Below, piece by piece: positions 1-7,953 of a DNA stretch of 64,000 nucleotides (positions within the stretch are counted from its first letter, which is position 1; every line of letters starts with the position of its first letter). Made by a program: the position numbers and the translations under genes. The notes below the pieces were generated by a model. The model was not told where the DNA came from, did not search any database, and saw only the letters and a list, made by a program, of their open reading frames with translations. The stretch comes from Desulfotalea sp. (GTDB lineage Bacteria > Desulfobacterota > Desulfobulbia > Desulfobulbales > Desulfocapsaceae), in the NCBI GenBank assembly GCA_002733995.1, contig NVXR01000004.1:62001-126000 (forward strand). The letters run 5' to 3'.

Positions 1-373
1 AAGATAGGCCAAGTTGCTGGAGTTGCTTGCGCATGTAATCTATATTTGAATAGGTCCACGTTGCAGGATGGGTATTGTTTTTTTGGGCAGCATTCTCGGC
101 GGGAAGACCAAAGGCATCCCAGCCCATAGGATGAAGTACATTAAACCCCTGCATCCTCTTGTATCTCGCTACGACATCACCAATGGAATAATTACGCACA
201 TGACCCATGTGGATACGACCGGAAGGGTAGGGAAACATTTCAAGGACGTAGTATTTTTCTTTGGTATCGTCCTCAACAACCTTGTATGTCTCATTACGTT
301 CCCATATCTCTTGCCATTTTTTCTCAATGGACAAAAAATCGTATTTTTTACTTTCACCACTTTCATTGGTCAT
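1..373 (-). CDS. leuS: Leucyl-tRNA synthetase, N-terminal part (runs off window)
   Basis: Class I aminoacyl-tRNA synthetase that charges tRNA-Leu in the cytoplasm. Only the first ~124 codons are inside the window; the gene continues beyond base 1. The ATG at 373-371 is followed by a typical LeuRS start (residues like [14 protein letters not shown]), then the class I HIGH-type signature in [15 protein letters not shown] and the conserved [14 protein letters not shown] stretch, all of which I translated from the minus strand. An AAGGCG-like Shine-Dalgarno sits just upstream of the ATG. It lies 84 bp downstream of dnaB on the same strand, so the two may be co-transcribed. Confidence 0.95.
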   Translation of the reverse strand, partial: MTNESGESKKYDFLSIEKKWQEIWERNETYKVVEDDTKEKYYVLEMFPYPSGRIHMGHVRNYSIGDVVARYKRMQGFNVLHPMGWDAFGLPAENAAQKNNTHPATWTYSNIDYMRKQLQQLGLS

Positions 374-457
374 AATTCGCCTTTCTTTAGATCTTGGTCT
401 ACGTTATCTCTCAATATTTAGAGAATGTCAGTTACCTTTTATGGATATAAAACCCGT

Positions 458-1843
458 CTAGCCAAACTCTTCATTATCATCCATTTCACTGATATTTTCA
501 AACATAGTGAATTCTTTTATGAAGGCGAGCTTGGCCATGCCTGTGGGACCATTTCTCTGTTTTCCAATGATAATCTCAGCAATGCCTCGCTCAGGATTAT
601 CCTCTGCTTTGTTATACACTTCGTCGCGGTAAATAAAACAAATAACATCCGCATCTTGCTCAATGGCGCCTGATTCACGCAGATCTGACATCATCGGTCG
701 TTTATCGGTTCTACTCTCAAGTCCACGGTTGAGCTGGGAAAGAGCAACGACAGGGATCTTATGTTCTTTAGCCAGGGCTTTTAAAGAACGGGAAATTTCA
801 CTGATTTCCTGGGTTCGGTTTTCGGTGTTTCGCCCTTGCATAAGTTGCAAATAATCGATCACAACCAGGCCTATATCGTGCTGTGCGGCAAGACGTCTCA
901 TCTTGGCCCTCATTTCAAGCACAGATATAGAAGGGGTGTCGTCGATAAATATAGGTGCTTCAGAGAGCATACCAACAGCACGGGTAAGCTTCGGCCAGTC
1001 TTCGTTGTGCAGCTTTCCTGTGCGGATACGTTGGGAATCTATGCGGCCAGCTGAGCTTAACAGACGCATAACAAGTTGTTCTTTAGACATCTCAAGACTA
1101 AATACTGCCACGCCTATTTTCTCTACGATTGCGGCGTGCTGGGCAATATTCATTGCAAATGATGTCTTACCCATGGAGGGTCTGGCGGCCACAATAATGA
1201 GGTCGGATGGCTGAAGGCCGGCGGTCATCTTGTCAATCTGGTTATATCCAGTAGGGACACCGGTGATAAACTCTTTGCGTTTGTAAAGCTGTTCTACTGT
1301 CGCAAAGGCAGCCGGAACGATTGATTTAATGTGGGTAAATTGGCCTTCACCCTTAGAACCGGCAATATCAAAGATAGCCTGCTCTGCTTCATCGACCAGG
1401 ATGTCTATGTCATTCTGCTTCTCATAACATCTTGTTGCAATATCGGTATTGACCCTGATCAGACGACGGAGAATGGATTTTTCCCGTATAATTTTAGCGT
1501 AACTTACAATATTGGCAGTCACCGGAACAATGGAGGTTAAACTGGCAAGATAGGCGGGGCCACCAATTTTATCGATTTGATTGGTATTGGACAGCAGGTT
1601 TGAGACCGTAAGCAAATCTTGAGGTTCGTTCTTTTCAAAAAGATCAACCATGCTCTCGTAGATAATCTTATGACTATCCTTATAAAAATCACTGGGCTTA
1701 ATTAACTCAAGGACAGTACCAAAGAGATCAGCTTTAAGGAGGATAGAGCCTAATACAGCCTGCTCTGCCTCGGTATTTTGAGGTGGGATACGGGTGGCAA
1801 TGTGAGAACCACCAAATTCACTAGGCATGGAATTATCAATCAT
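458..1843 (-). CDS. dnaB: Replicative DNA helicase DnaB
   Basis: Hexameric 5'-3' helicase that unwinds DNA at the replication fork and recruits primase. The N-terminal domain (IPPQNTEAEQAVLGSILL) is followed by a RecA-like ATPase core with Walker A ARPSMGKTSF, Walker B VVIDYLQLM, the conserved EISRSLKALAKE stretch and SDLRESGAIEQDADV, ending normally in an acidic tail. About 461 residues is the usual length, and no intein is present. The open frame extends to a TTG at 1867, but the ATG at 1843 gives a more normal N-terminus; ATG 1828 is another option, and none has a strong Shine-Dalgarno. It is separated from the upstream rplI by a terminator, so it probably has its own promoter in the 1844-2060 gap. 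Confidence 0.95.
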   Translation of the reverse strand: MIDNSMPSEFGGSHIATRIPPQNTEAEQAVLGSILLKADLFGTVLELIKPSDFYKDSHKIIYESMVDLFEKNEPQDLLTVSNLLSNTNQIDKIGGPAYLASLTSIVPVTANIVSYAKIIREKSILRRLIRVNTDIATRCYEKQNDIDILVDEAEQAIFDIAGSKGEGQFTHIKSIVPAAFATVEQLYKRKEFITGVPTGYNQIDKMTAGLQPSDLIIVAARPSMGKTSFAMNIAQHAAIVEKIGVAVFSLEMSKEQLVMRLLSSAGRIDSQRIRTGKLHNEDWPKLTRAVGMLSEAPIFIDDTPSISVLEMRAKMRRLAAQHDIGLVVIDYLQLMQGRNTENRTQEISEISRSLKALAKEHKIPVVALSQLNRGLESRTDKRPMMSDLRESGAIEQDADVICFIYRDEVYNKAEDNPERGIAEIIIGKQRNGPTGMAKLAFIKEFTMFENISEMDDNEEFG

Positions 1844-2060
1844 ATTAGGCCAAGCTGGAAACAACAAATAGAATATTAACGATTAGTACCTTGCTCCTGC
1901 AAGCCTGACTTTAAAAAGGAATCAGGAGACTGTAGTAAAAAGACAAATAGAAGATTACCACAAAGGCATTTTCCCTCAGATGTTCAACCCGTTCAAAGGG
2001 GAGCGGCAAAAATCGTCCCGCTCTGCTTTAGGTTTTTAGAGGTTAGATAGGTTATTAAAC

Positions 2061-2100
2061 AAAAACACACCATGAAGGTCAACCCTCAAGGTGTGTTTTT
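2061..2100 (-). terminator. Rho-independent terminator of the rpsF-rplI operon
   Basis: Perfect 11-bp inverted repeat, AAAAACACACC at 2061-2071 against GGTGTGTTTTT at 2090-2100, with an 18-nt loop. The stem ends in A/T runs on both sides, so it would terminate on either strand. It lies about 90 bp beyond the rplI stop codon. Confidence 0.7.
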
Positions 2101-2111
2101 ATCACTGAAAA

Positions 2112-2161
2112 ATATTCTACTCCTTAAATACCGCCAAAGGAGGTAGCAAAGAGTAGAATAT
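2112..2161. repeat. Perfect 11-bp inverted repeat with an inner stem
   Basis: ATATTCTACTC (2112-2122) pairs perfectly with GAGTAGAATAT (2151-2161). Inside the loop TACCGCC and GGAGGTA form a second stem with one mismatch and an AAA loop. The structure sits between the rplI stop and the terminator. It has no T-run of its own, so it may stabilise the 3' end of the mRNA or be a protein-binding palindrome. Confidence 0.5.
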
Positions 2162-2191
2162 GCACGTCAAGAAATCATTTACATGTCTTTC

Positions 2192-2644
2192 TTAGTTTGC
2201 TTTAAGTGGTACAACAGCCAAAGAAATCTCAGCGGTGACATTAAATCCAACTTTAATCTGAATTTTCATTTCACCGACCTTTTTAATAGGATCTCCCAGC
2301 AAAATCTGTCTTTTATCGAGTTTAACGTCCATCTCAGCAAGTTTTGCACAGATGTCTGCGTTGGTAACAGATCCGAAAAGACGATCATCATCACCAGCAA
2401 GTTGTTCGATAACAACTTCAAGACCATTGATTTTCTTAGCAATTGCGTCAGCTTTTTTCTGATCTTCTGCTCTTCTTGCTTCGATAACTGCTTTGTTTTC
2501 TGCAAGATCAGCAAGATTTGTCTCGGTAGCTGCAACAGCCTTACCCTGGGGTAGAAGGTAGTTACGACCGAAGCCGGCCTTTACTGTAATAACGTCTCCT
2601 TCAAAACCGAGACTACTGATTGTTTCTTTTAAAATGAGTTCCAT
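2192..2644 (-). CDS. rplI: 50S ribosomal protein bL9
   Basis: Large-subunit ribosomal protein that binds 23S rRNA. The N-terminal domain begins MELILKETISSLGFEGDVITVKAGFGRNYLLPQGKA, the diagnostic L9 signature. It is followed by a long charged connecting helix (residues ~40-75) and the C-terminal domain. At 150 residues it is the normal size. The ATG at 2644 is preceded by a good Shine-Dalgarno (GAGGAG). It is the last gene of the rpsF-rpsR-DUF2232-rplI run, 56 bp after the DUF2232 gene, and is followed by a terminator. Confidence 0.97.
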   Translation of the reverse strand: MELILKETISSLGFEGDVITVKAGFGRNYLLPQGKAVAATETNLADLAENKAVIEARRAEDQKKADAIAKKINGLEVVIEQLAGDDDRLFGSVTNADICAKLAEMDVKLDKRQILLGDPIKKVGEMKIQIKVGFNVTAEISLAVVPLKAN

Positions 2645-2700
2645 TTTTAAACTCCTCTTTTATGTGTAACACAGGCTTGCAATCATGAAAGCCTGTAATT

Positions 2701-3678
2701 CTATTTGTTTTCCTCTTCGGTGGTGTTGTCTGATTTGATTTTTCTTAAATCAAGCCAGACATCAGCTATACCAAAGACGATTAATATTATAGTTCCGAAG
2801 GTTTGTATAACCATCATTACATAAAAAAATGAGCGCATAAGAAGAGGCACTTTCCATTTATTCATGTAAAATACTGCGACGGCCAAGCCTTGAAGAAAGT
2901 AAACAACGCTGAGTAGTATTAAAGCATTTAAAGCTACGACTCGCACCCCAGCAGTAGGGAGCAGGACGAGTATCCCCATGACAATAGCAAGCCAGATCAT
3001 CTTCTCTGGTAACTGCCACATGCCAAACCCGGACCATGTCGTAGAGCCTTTCTGACGAATGAGAAGCGCGTTCCCAAGAACCATTGTAAACCAGGTAACT
3101 AGTACAACGATACTCCCAAGTACCGCCGGCATAATCAATGGCACGATGATTTTCATCTGAACCAAAGTCGTTTCAAGTACTGCCAGTGTCTCAGGGGTGA
3201 CACTGGCACTCGACCGGTAGTATGTCAATGCCTCGCTTATGCCTATGTCAAGTGAGCTAATGAGCTGTTTATATGGAGAAACATCATGCCCCCAAGTAAA
3301 AAAACCAAGAACTAAACCCCACCCAATAGCAATGCTAAGTGCAGTTTTAAAACCACTTAACGCCGGGCTTTCATCTTTATCAAAGGATGAAAAAAGCACA
3401 TAACCCGCGAAAAGAAATATAGCTGAAAAGGCAAAGAGGTGTAAATTCCCAATGATAATATAGCCGATAAGGGACAATACTGTCGCGGTAAGTAAAAATT
3501 TCTTACCGGTGTATTTCCCGAACTTGTTCAGCACAGCAAACGCGAGAAGAGGTAGGAGTAAATGCAACCAACCAAATATATCCCACGCTATACCAGGAAG
3601 AATTATTATTGCCGTAGTTGTGAGTATGGCTGTAATAATCTTACCAATCTCAAGCTGTGCCGGATCTTTTGATATCAC
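2701..3678 (-). CDS. DUF2232 (YybS-like) integral membrane protein
   Basis: A 325-residue polytopic membrane protein with about eight hydrophobic segments, starting with a helix pair near residues 14-50 and ending in a short charged cytoplasmic tail rich in D, E and K. Its place between rpsR and rplI is the common position for DUF2232 family members in several bacterial groups. The function of the family is not established. The start is GTG at 3678, 21 bp after the rpsR stop, with only a weak Shine-Dalgarno. The family call rests on context and topology more than on a sharp motif. Confidence 0.75.
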   Translation of the reverse strand: MISKDPAQLEIGKIITAILTTTAIIILPGIAWDIFGWLHLLLPLLAFAVLNKFGKYTGKKFLLTATVLSLIGYIIIGNLHLFAFSAIFLFAGYVLFSSFDKDESPALSGFKTALSIAIGWGLVLGFFTWGHDVSPYKQLISSLDIGISEALTYYRSSASVTPETLAVLETTLVQMKIIVPLIMPAVLGSIVVLVTWFTMVLGNALLIRQKGSTTWSGFGMWQLPEKMIWLAIVMGILVLLPTAGVRVVALNALILLSVVYFLQGLAVAVFYMNKWKVPLLMRSFFYVMMVIQTFGTIILIVFGIADVWLDLRKIKSDNTTEEENK

Positions 3679-3699
3679 CTTGGTAACCTGTCTCTTTCG

Positions 3700-3945
3700 T
3701 TAGCCCTGGGAAGAACCGGAGTAAGGCAAAAAGGCGATCTGCCTTGCCTGCTTGATAGCTTCACAAAGTTGACGCTGGTGAGTAGCACAGGTGCCTACAA
3801 TTCGTCTAGGAATAATTTTGCCTCTTTCTGAAACAAAATTCCTGAGAGTTTTAACGTCTTTGTAGTTTATAGTCAGTTCTTTATCACCGCAGAATCGACA
3901 GGATTTGCGACGGGAAAACAATTTTTTTTGTGGTCTTGGTGCCAT
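3700..3945 (-). CDS. rpsR: 30S ribosomal protein bS18 (zinc-binding type)
   Basis: Small-subunit protein that binds 16S rRNA as a heterodimer with bS6, encoded just upstream. The 81-residue sequence has the family core [21 protein letters not shown]. It also carries four cysteines, C16xxC19 and C53 with C61, the pattern of the zinc-containing (C+) form of S18. A strong Shine-Dalgarno (AGGAGG) precedes the ATG at 3945. Translation of rpsF and rpsR is probably coupled through the operon, with 45 bp between them. Confidence 0.97.
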   Translation of the reverse strand: MAPRPQKKLFSRRKSCRFCGDKELTINYKDVKTLRNFVSERGKIIPRRIVGTCATHQRQLCEAIKQARQIAFLPYSGSSQG

Positions 3946-3990
3946 GTTAATACCCTCCTAGGGTCAATGTGCAAAATAAATAAGAAGAAC

Positions 3991-4542
3991 CTAAGCTTCT
4001 TTTTTGGCTTCAGTGGTAGTTTCTTTAGAAACTACGGCTGTACCTTCGGCTTTAACTTCATCTTTAACTTCAGCTTTGACTTCAGCTTTAACTTCAGCTT
4101 TGACCTCAGTTTTAACTTCAGCTTTGACCTCAGTTTTACCATCGGTTTTGACTTCAGTTTTATCATCGGTTTCAGCTGCTTCAATTTCAGCTGCCGCGGA
4201 GGCTTCTCTGGCACTTACTGCAGCAATAGCTTCTGTAACACCTTCTTCTGTGATTGCTGCCGCAAGTTTAATGGTCATATATTTCAAGACCACATCATCA
4301 ATACGAAATTTTCTCTCAATTTCGCTGACTGCAGCGGGGGTACTTGCAAAGTCAAAGTAAGCATAGTAGCCAAGGGTTTCCTTTTTAATAAGGTAGGCAA
4401 GCTTCTTCATGCCCCACTTGTTCAACTCAATAACAGAACCTTTGTCATCGGTGATGATTTTTGTGGTTGTCTCAATAACTTTGTTGATTTCTTCTTCACC
4501 GGAATTTGGGCGAAGAATTACGATCGTTTCATATCTTCTCAT
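3991..4542 (-). CDS. rpsF: 30S ribosomal protein bS6 with a long repetitive charged tail
   Basis: The first ~100 residues are a normal bS6 (MRRYETIVILRPNSGEEE start, NKWGMKKLAYLIKK core). At 183 residues the protein is about 50-80 residues longer than typical S6. The extension is Ala/Glu-rich and then becomes a near-periodic EVKA/EVKT repeat, encoded by 12-bp tandem repeats at 4051-4168. Low-complexity acidic S6 tails are known (for example the polyglutamylated E. coli tail), but this one is lysine-alternating and nearly neutral. Strong Shine-Dalgarno (GAGGAGG) before the ATG. First gene of the operon. Confidence 0.95.
   Translation of the reverse strand: MRRYETIVILRPNSGEEEINKVIETTTKIITDDKGSVIELNKWGMKKLAYLIKKETLGYYAYFDFASTPAAVSEIERKFRIDDVVLKYMTIKLAAAITEEGVTEAIAAVSAREASAAAEIEAAETDDKTEVKTDGKTEVKAEVKTEVKAEVKAEVKAEVKDEVKAEGTAVVSKETTTEAKKEA
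4051..4168 (-). repeat. 12-bp imperfect tandem repeats inside rpsF
   Basis: About nine to ten copies of a 12-bp unit related to ACTTCAGCTTTR (plus strand), encoding repeated E-V-K-A/T tetrapeptides at the C-terminus of bS6. Because the unit is a multiple of three, slippage would change the tail length without shifting the frame. Confidence 0.8.
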
Positions 4543-4570
4543 GATTTCCTCCTCGTGGACTCATGGTTTG

Positions 4571-4651
4571 AACGGGTAAAATTCCCGTTTTCGGCCCTCG
4601 CGCTTTGCATATGGCAGAGAGCGAGAAGGGGTAAGGAAGCACAATACTTCC
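4571..4651 (-). promoter_or_regulatory. Structured leader of the rpsF operon
   Basis: The mRNA leader before rpsF can form at least two hairpins: AACGGG/CCCGTT (4571-4576 with 4584-4589) and GGAAG/CTTCC (4635-4651). CTCGC/GCGAG can also pair around them. Many bacteria carry an S6:S18-binding leader at this position, so an autoregulatory site is plausible. I cannot show the consensus bulge from sequence alone. Confidence 0.35.
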
Positions 4652-4715
4652 TCGTTATAATATATAAAAGCGCGAACCATGTTAGCCCACGCTTGCATAC
4701 ACATAAAAACTGAAT

Positions 4716-4744
4716 ACATTACTAATATGATTTAACTGTGTCAA
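4716..4744 (-). promoter_or_regulatory. Sigma70-type promoter of the rpsF operon
   Basis: On the minus strand TTGACA (4744-4739), a 17-bp spacer and TAATGT (4721-4716). This is a consensus -35 with a good -10, placed just after the mazG stop and about 170 bp before rpsF. Confidence 0.6.
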
Positions 4745-4749
4745 ATAAA

Positions 4750-5136
4750 TTATTTTTGTTTTTCCCTCGCCTTGATTTCTCGCCATTGGCGCTCAAGGTC
4801 GGCTTCGTCCTTATATGTTGTGCCTGCAAACACATGAGGGTGCCGTCGAATCAGCTTTTCATTGACCTGCTGAATAACATCTGAAAAACCAAAAGCGTCC
4901 CGCTCTTTATTACATATAGACACCATAATCAAAATATAAAGAACATCTCCTAGCTCTTCACATGTGTTTTCTGCATCATCGTTTGTGATTGCCGAAACGA
5001 GTTCTACAGTTTCGGCCTCTAGGTATTTCACAAGTGAGAGAGGGGTCTGTTTTTTATCCCAGGGACATCCATTATGGCCCCTGAGCTTAACGATAGTCTC
5101 AAGAAGTTGCTGTAGGTCTTGGTTAGTATAAGTCAT
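4750..5136 (-). CDS. mazG: MazG-type nucleoside triphosphate pyrophosphohydrolase
   Basis: All-alpha NTP pyrophosphohydrolase that hydrolyses (d)NTPs to monophosphates, a house-cleaning role. The sequence has the MazG core with GCPWDKKQTPLSLVKYLEAETVELVSAI followed by CEELGDVLY, giving the metal-binding E-x-E and E-E-x-x-D helices. At about 128 residues it is a single-domain form; E. coli MazG has two tandem domains. The ATG at 5136 is used; the frame also allows a TTG at 5151. Neither has a clear Shine-Dalgarno. It stands alone on the minus strand, upstream of the rpsF promoter. Confidence 0.85.
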   Translation of the reverse strand: MTYTNQDLQQLLETIVKLRGHNGCPWDKKQTPLSLVKYLEAETVELVSAITNDDAENTCEELGDVLYILIMVSICNKERDAFGFSDVIQQVNEKLIRRHPHVFAGTTYKDEADLERQWREIKAREKQK

Positions 5137-5453
5137 TGTAAAGTTTGTCAAGAAGACGATAAGTTGTTTGTATTTAATATGTAATTGGCTAGAGGGCTCT
5201 GTTTTTCTACTGTTATTTATGGTTATAAGGAGTTTTTTTTATTGACAACAAACTTCTTTCCCACTATTTAACTTTGCTGGAACCTGTTGTCAGGTTATTG
5301 TAGTAACTTCAATAGGCTTCGGTACATTAACGATTAGAGTTGTGGTTTGTTTACATATTATTTGTGTATTACTGTGTAGTACAGTTTTGAAAATAGCTGT
5401 TTAATAGCGGAAATCAGTGAAATTTATAGATACAATATTATTGAGGTAGTTTC
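5137..5453. other. AT-rich divergent intergenic region
   Basis: About 317 bp between mazG (minus) and the AP2-domain gene (plus). It contains the promoter at 5242-5270 and a small hairpin, AACCTG/CAGGTT (5281-5296), downstream of it. The ~180-bp leader before the AP2 gene is otherwise unexplained. No ORF seen. Confidence 0.5.
5242..5270 (+). promoter_or_regulatory. Sigma70-type promoter upstream of the AP2-domain gene
   Basis: TTGACA at 5242-5247, 17-bp spacer, TATTTA at 5265-5270. The gene starts 183 bp downstream. Confidence 0.5.
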
Positions 5454-5900
5454 ATGGAAGAAGAAAAAAAGCAAAAAATTCTATTAGAAAAACATAAAGA
5501 CATAGCGAGAATAGACCAAGAGTCCAAAAGGACCCATGGTTGGTATGTACGCGTTCGTTTCCTAGGCAAAACACATTCCAAATTCTTTTCCGACAGAAAA
5601 AGTGGTGGTCGTTATTCTAGCCTTTTGTCTGCGATCAGTTGGAGAGATAAAACTGAAAAGAAACTTGGTAAAGTCAGAACCAATAAGCACATGGTAACAG
5701 TTAGTAATTCTGGAACAGGTGTCGTCGGAGTTCGTCTTAACGAGAAACTGAATCGCTATGAAGTAAGTTGGGTTACACACCAAGGCAAACAAGGCAAAAC
5801 ATCTGTCTCGATTGCCAAGCATGGAAAGAAGTCAGCATTTACCAGAGCATGTACCATTCGTACTGAAAAAGAGAAAGCACGCCTTGAGTACGCGGGTTAA
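5454..5900 (+). CDS. Small AP2/ERF-like domain protein
   Basis: A 148-residue basic protein. Residues ~85-135 (TGVVGVRLNEKLNRYEVSW, then KTSVSIAKHGKKSAFTRA) fit the AP2 fold of three beta strands and a helix. Residues ~25-75 (GWYVRVRFLGKTHSKFFSD onward) look like a second, more diverged copy. AP2 domains bind DNA; in bacteria they occur mostly in mobile-element integrases and in small stand-alone proteins of unknown role. There is no integrase catalytic domain here. The ATG at 5454 follows a GAGG-like site. The gene has its own promoter and terminator, so it is a single-gene unit. A nucleoid-binding or regulatory role is inference only. Confidence 0.65.
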   Translation: MEEEKKQKILLEKHKDIARIDQESKRTHGWYVRVRFLGKTHSKFFSDRKSGGRYSSLLSAISWRDKTEKKLGKVRTNKHMVTVSNSGTGVVGVRLNEKLNRYEVSWVTHQGKQGKTSVSIAKHGKKSAFTRACTIRTEKEKARLEYAG

Positions 5901-5923
5901 CCTTTTCTTGGTTTAAACAAAGG

Positions 5924-5957
5924 ACCCCTAGGGTGTAATCACATCCTAGGGGTTTTT
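5924..5957 (+). terminator. Rho-independent terminator after the AP2-domain gene
   Basis: ACCCCTAGG (5924-5932) pairs perfectly with CCTAGGGGT (5945-5953), followed by a run of T to 5957. It is 24 bp beyond the stop codon. Confidence 0.85.
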
Positions 5958-6003
5958 ATGTGCTCATATTTTCTCAAAAACGAACATATTCCATGGAAAG
6001 ATA

Positions 6004-6032
6004 TTGACAATCGTGTTCTACAGGTGTTAAAT
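6004..6032 (+). promoter_or_regulatory. Sigma70-type promoter of rplU-rpmA
   Basis: TTGACA (6004-6009), 17-bp spacer, TTAAAT (6027-6032), about 70 bp upstream of rplU. Confidence 0.55.
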
Positions 6033-6100
6033 GTCCTGTTCTTGCAATAATTTTCTTTTTTTATTAAAAACTGGTCAGATATTCTCAAAGAGGTTTATAT

Positions 6101-6412
6101 ATGTATGCGATAGTACGTACAGGTGGAAAACAATATCAGGTTGCATGTGGTGATCAAGTTCGTGTTGAAAAACTCGAAGGCAACGTTGGCGACAGCATCG
6201 AATTAGTTGATGTTCTTATGGTCTCTGATGGAGACGATGTGAAGATTGGTCAACCTGTACTTGAAAATGCCAAGGTGACCGCTAAGATTGCTGAGCAAGG
6301 TAGAGGTGTTAAGGTAATCGTCTTTAAAAGAAAGCGTCGTAAGGGTTACCGTTTGAAAAAAGGGCATCGTCAATCTTATACAGCTTTGAAAATTGAAGAG
6401 ATATCTGCCTAA
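6101..6412 (+). CDS. rplU: 50S ribosomal protein bL21
   Basis: Large-subunit protein that binds 23S rRNA. It starts MYAIVRTGGKQYQV, the family signature, and contains the conserved VIVFKRKRRKGYRLKKGHRQ near the C-terminus. At 103 residues it is the usual length. AAAGAGG lies just upstream of the ATG as Shine-Dalgarno. First gene of rplU-rpmA, followed after 73 bp by rpmA, with obgE further downstream. Confidence 0.97.
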   Translation: MYAIVRTGGKQYQVACGDQVRVEKLEGNVGDSIELVDVLMVSDGDDVKIGQPVLENAKVTAKIAEQGRGVKVIVFKRKRRKGYRLKKGHRQSYTALKIEEISA

Positions 6413-6485
6413 TAACGCTATCTAGATATTCAAGTAATACAAGCATAAATAGAACGAAGACTATTCGTTCATGAAGGAGTGAAAG

Positions 6486-6743
6486 ATGGCTCATAAGAAA
6501 GCAGGTGGTAGTTCTAGGAATGGTCGCGACAGTGGTGGTCAACGTAGAGGTGTTAAGCGCTTCGGTGGTCAAATTGTACGCGCCGGCAATATCCTCGTTA
6601 GACAGCTCGGTACTAAAATACACCCAGGTACCAACGTAGGTTGTGGAAGAGATTATACTCTCTTTGCCATGGTCGATGGTATTGTGACCTATGAGGACTT
6701 TGGTAAAAACAAAAAGCGTGTCAGTGTTTACCCAGCAGCATAA
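6486..6743 (+). CDS. rpmA: 50S ribosomal protein bL27
   Basis: Ribosomal protein whose N-terminus reaches the peptidyl-transferase centre. The sequence starts directly with [16 protein letters not shown], so there is no cleavable N-terminal extension of the Firmicutes type. The core [24 protein letters not shown] is canonical. 85 residues. A strong Shine-Dalgarno (AAGGAG) precedes the ATG. It is followed by a terminator-like hairpin before obgE. Confidence 0.97.
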   Translation: MAHKKAGGSSRNGRDSGGQRRGVKRFGGQIVRAGNILVRQLGTKIHPGTNVGCGRDYTLFAMVDGIVTYEDFGKNKKRVSVYPAA

Positions 6744-6804
6744 GTAAGCAGCTCTGACATCCTTTCCTGGAATTGCTTCTTGAGCAATTCACCCAGGAGT
6801 ATAG

Positions 6805-6845
6805 ACTCGACCTCAATTCTATATTGACGGTCGAGTTTTTTTTTG
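6805..6845 (+). terminator. Terminator between rpmA and obgE
   Basis: ACTCGACC (6805-6812) pairs with GGTCGAGT (6829-6836), then a long T run to about 6845. A second hairpin, GAATTGCT/AGCAATTC, precedes it around 6777-6797. obgE begins only 28 bp later, so partial read-through or attenuation of the operon is likely. Confidence 0.8.
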
Positions 6846-6857
6846 AAATGTATGTAA

Positions 6858-7862
<1,005 letters not shown>

Positions 7863-7878
7863 CCCTCATAGTATCGAG

Positions 7879-7928
7879 GTTATGGTCGTTGTTTGCCACC
7901 AGAAGAAGAGTGATATGCAACCCATAAC
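7879..7928 (+). promoter_or_regulatory. Interrupted inverted repeat just upstream of proB
   Basis: GTTATGG-tc-GTTG (7879-7891) can pair with CAAC-CCATAAC (7918-7928), giving an 11-bp stem with a two-base bulge. It ends 26 bp before the proB ATG. It could be an mRNA hairpin affecting proB translation or an operator; no family is recognised. Confidence 0.35.
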
Positions 7929-7953
7929 TTTAGATTTTCAGTGATTTTTGCAT

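Larger units (their letters stand above)
1844..2191. other. Intergenic region between rplI and dnaB
   Basis: About 350 bp with no convincing gene on either strand. It holds the rplI-operon terminator (2061-2100), a larger hairpin (2112-2161) and a small GC hairpin with arms GAGCGG 2001-2006 and CCGCTC 2018-2023. The dnaB promoter should lie between 1850 and 2060 on the minus strand, but I see no strong -35/-10 pair. Confidence 0.5.

Noticed and set aside
3928..4713. 261-residue frame on the plus strand, rich in Phe, Asn and Ser
   Set aside because: Antisense shadow of rpsF; its repeats mirror the 12-bp EVKA coding repeats.
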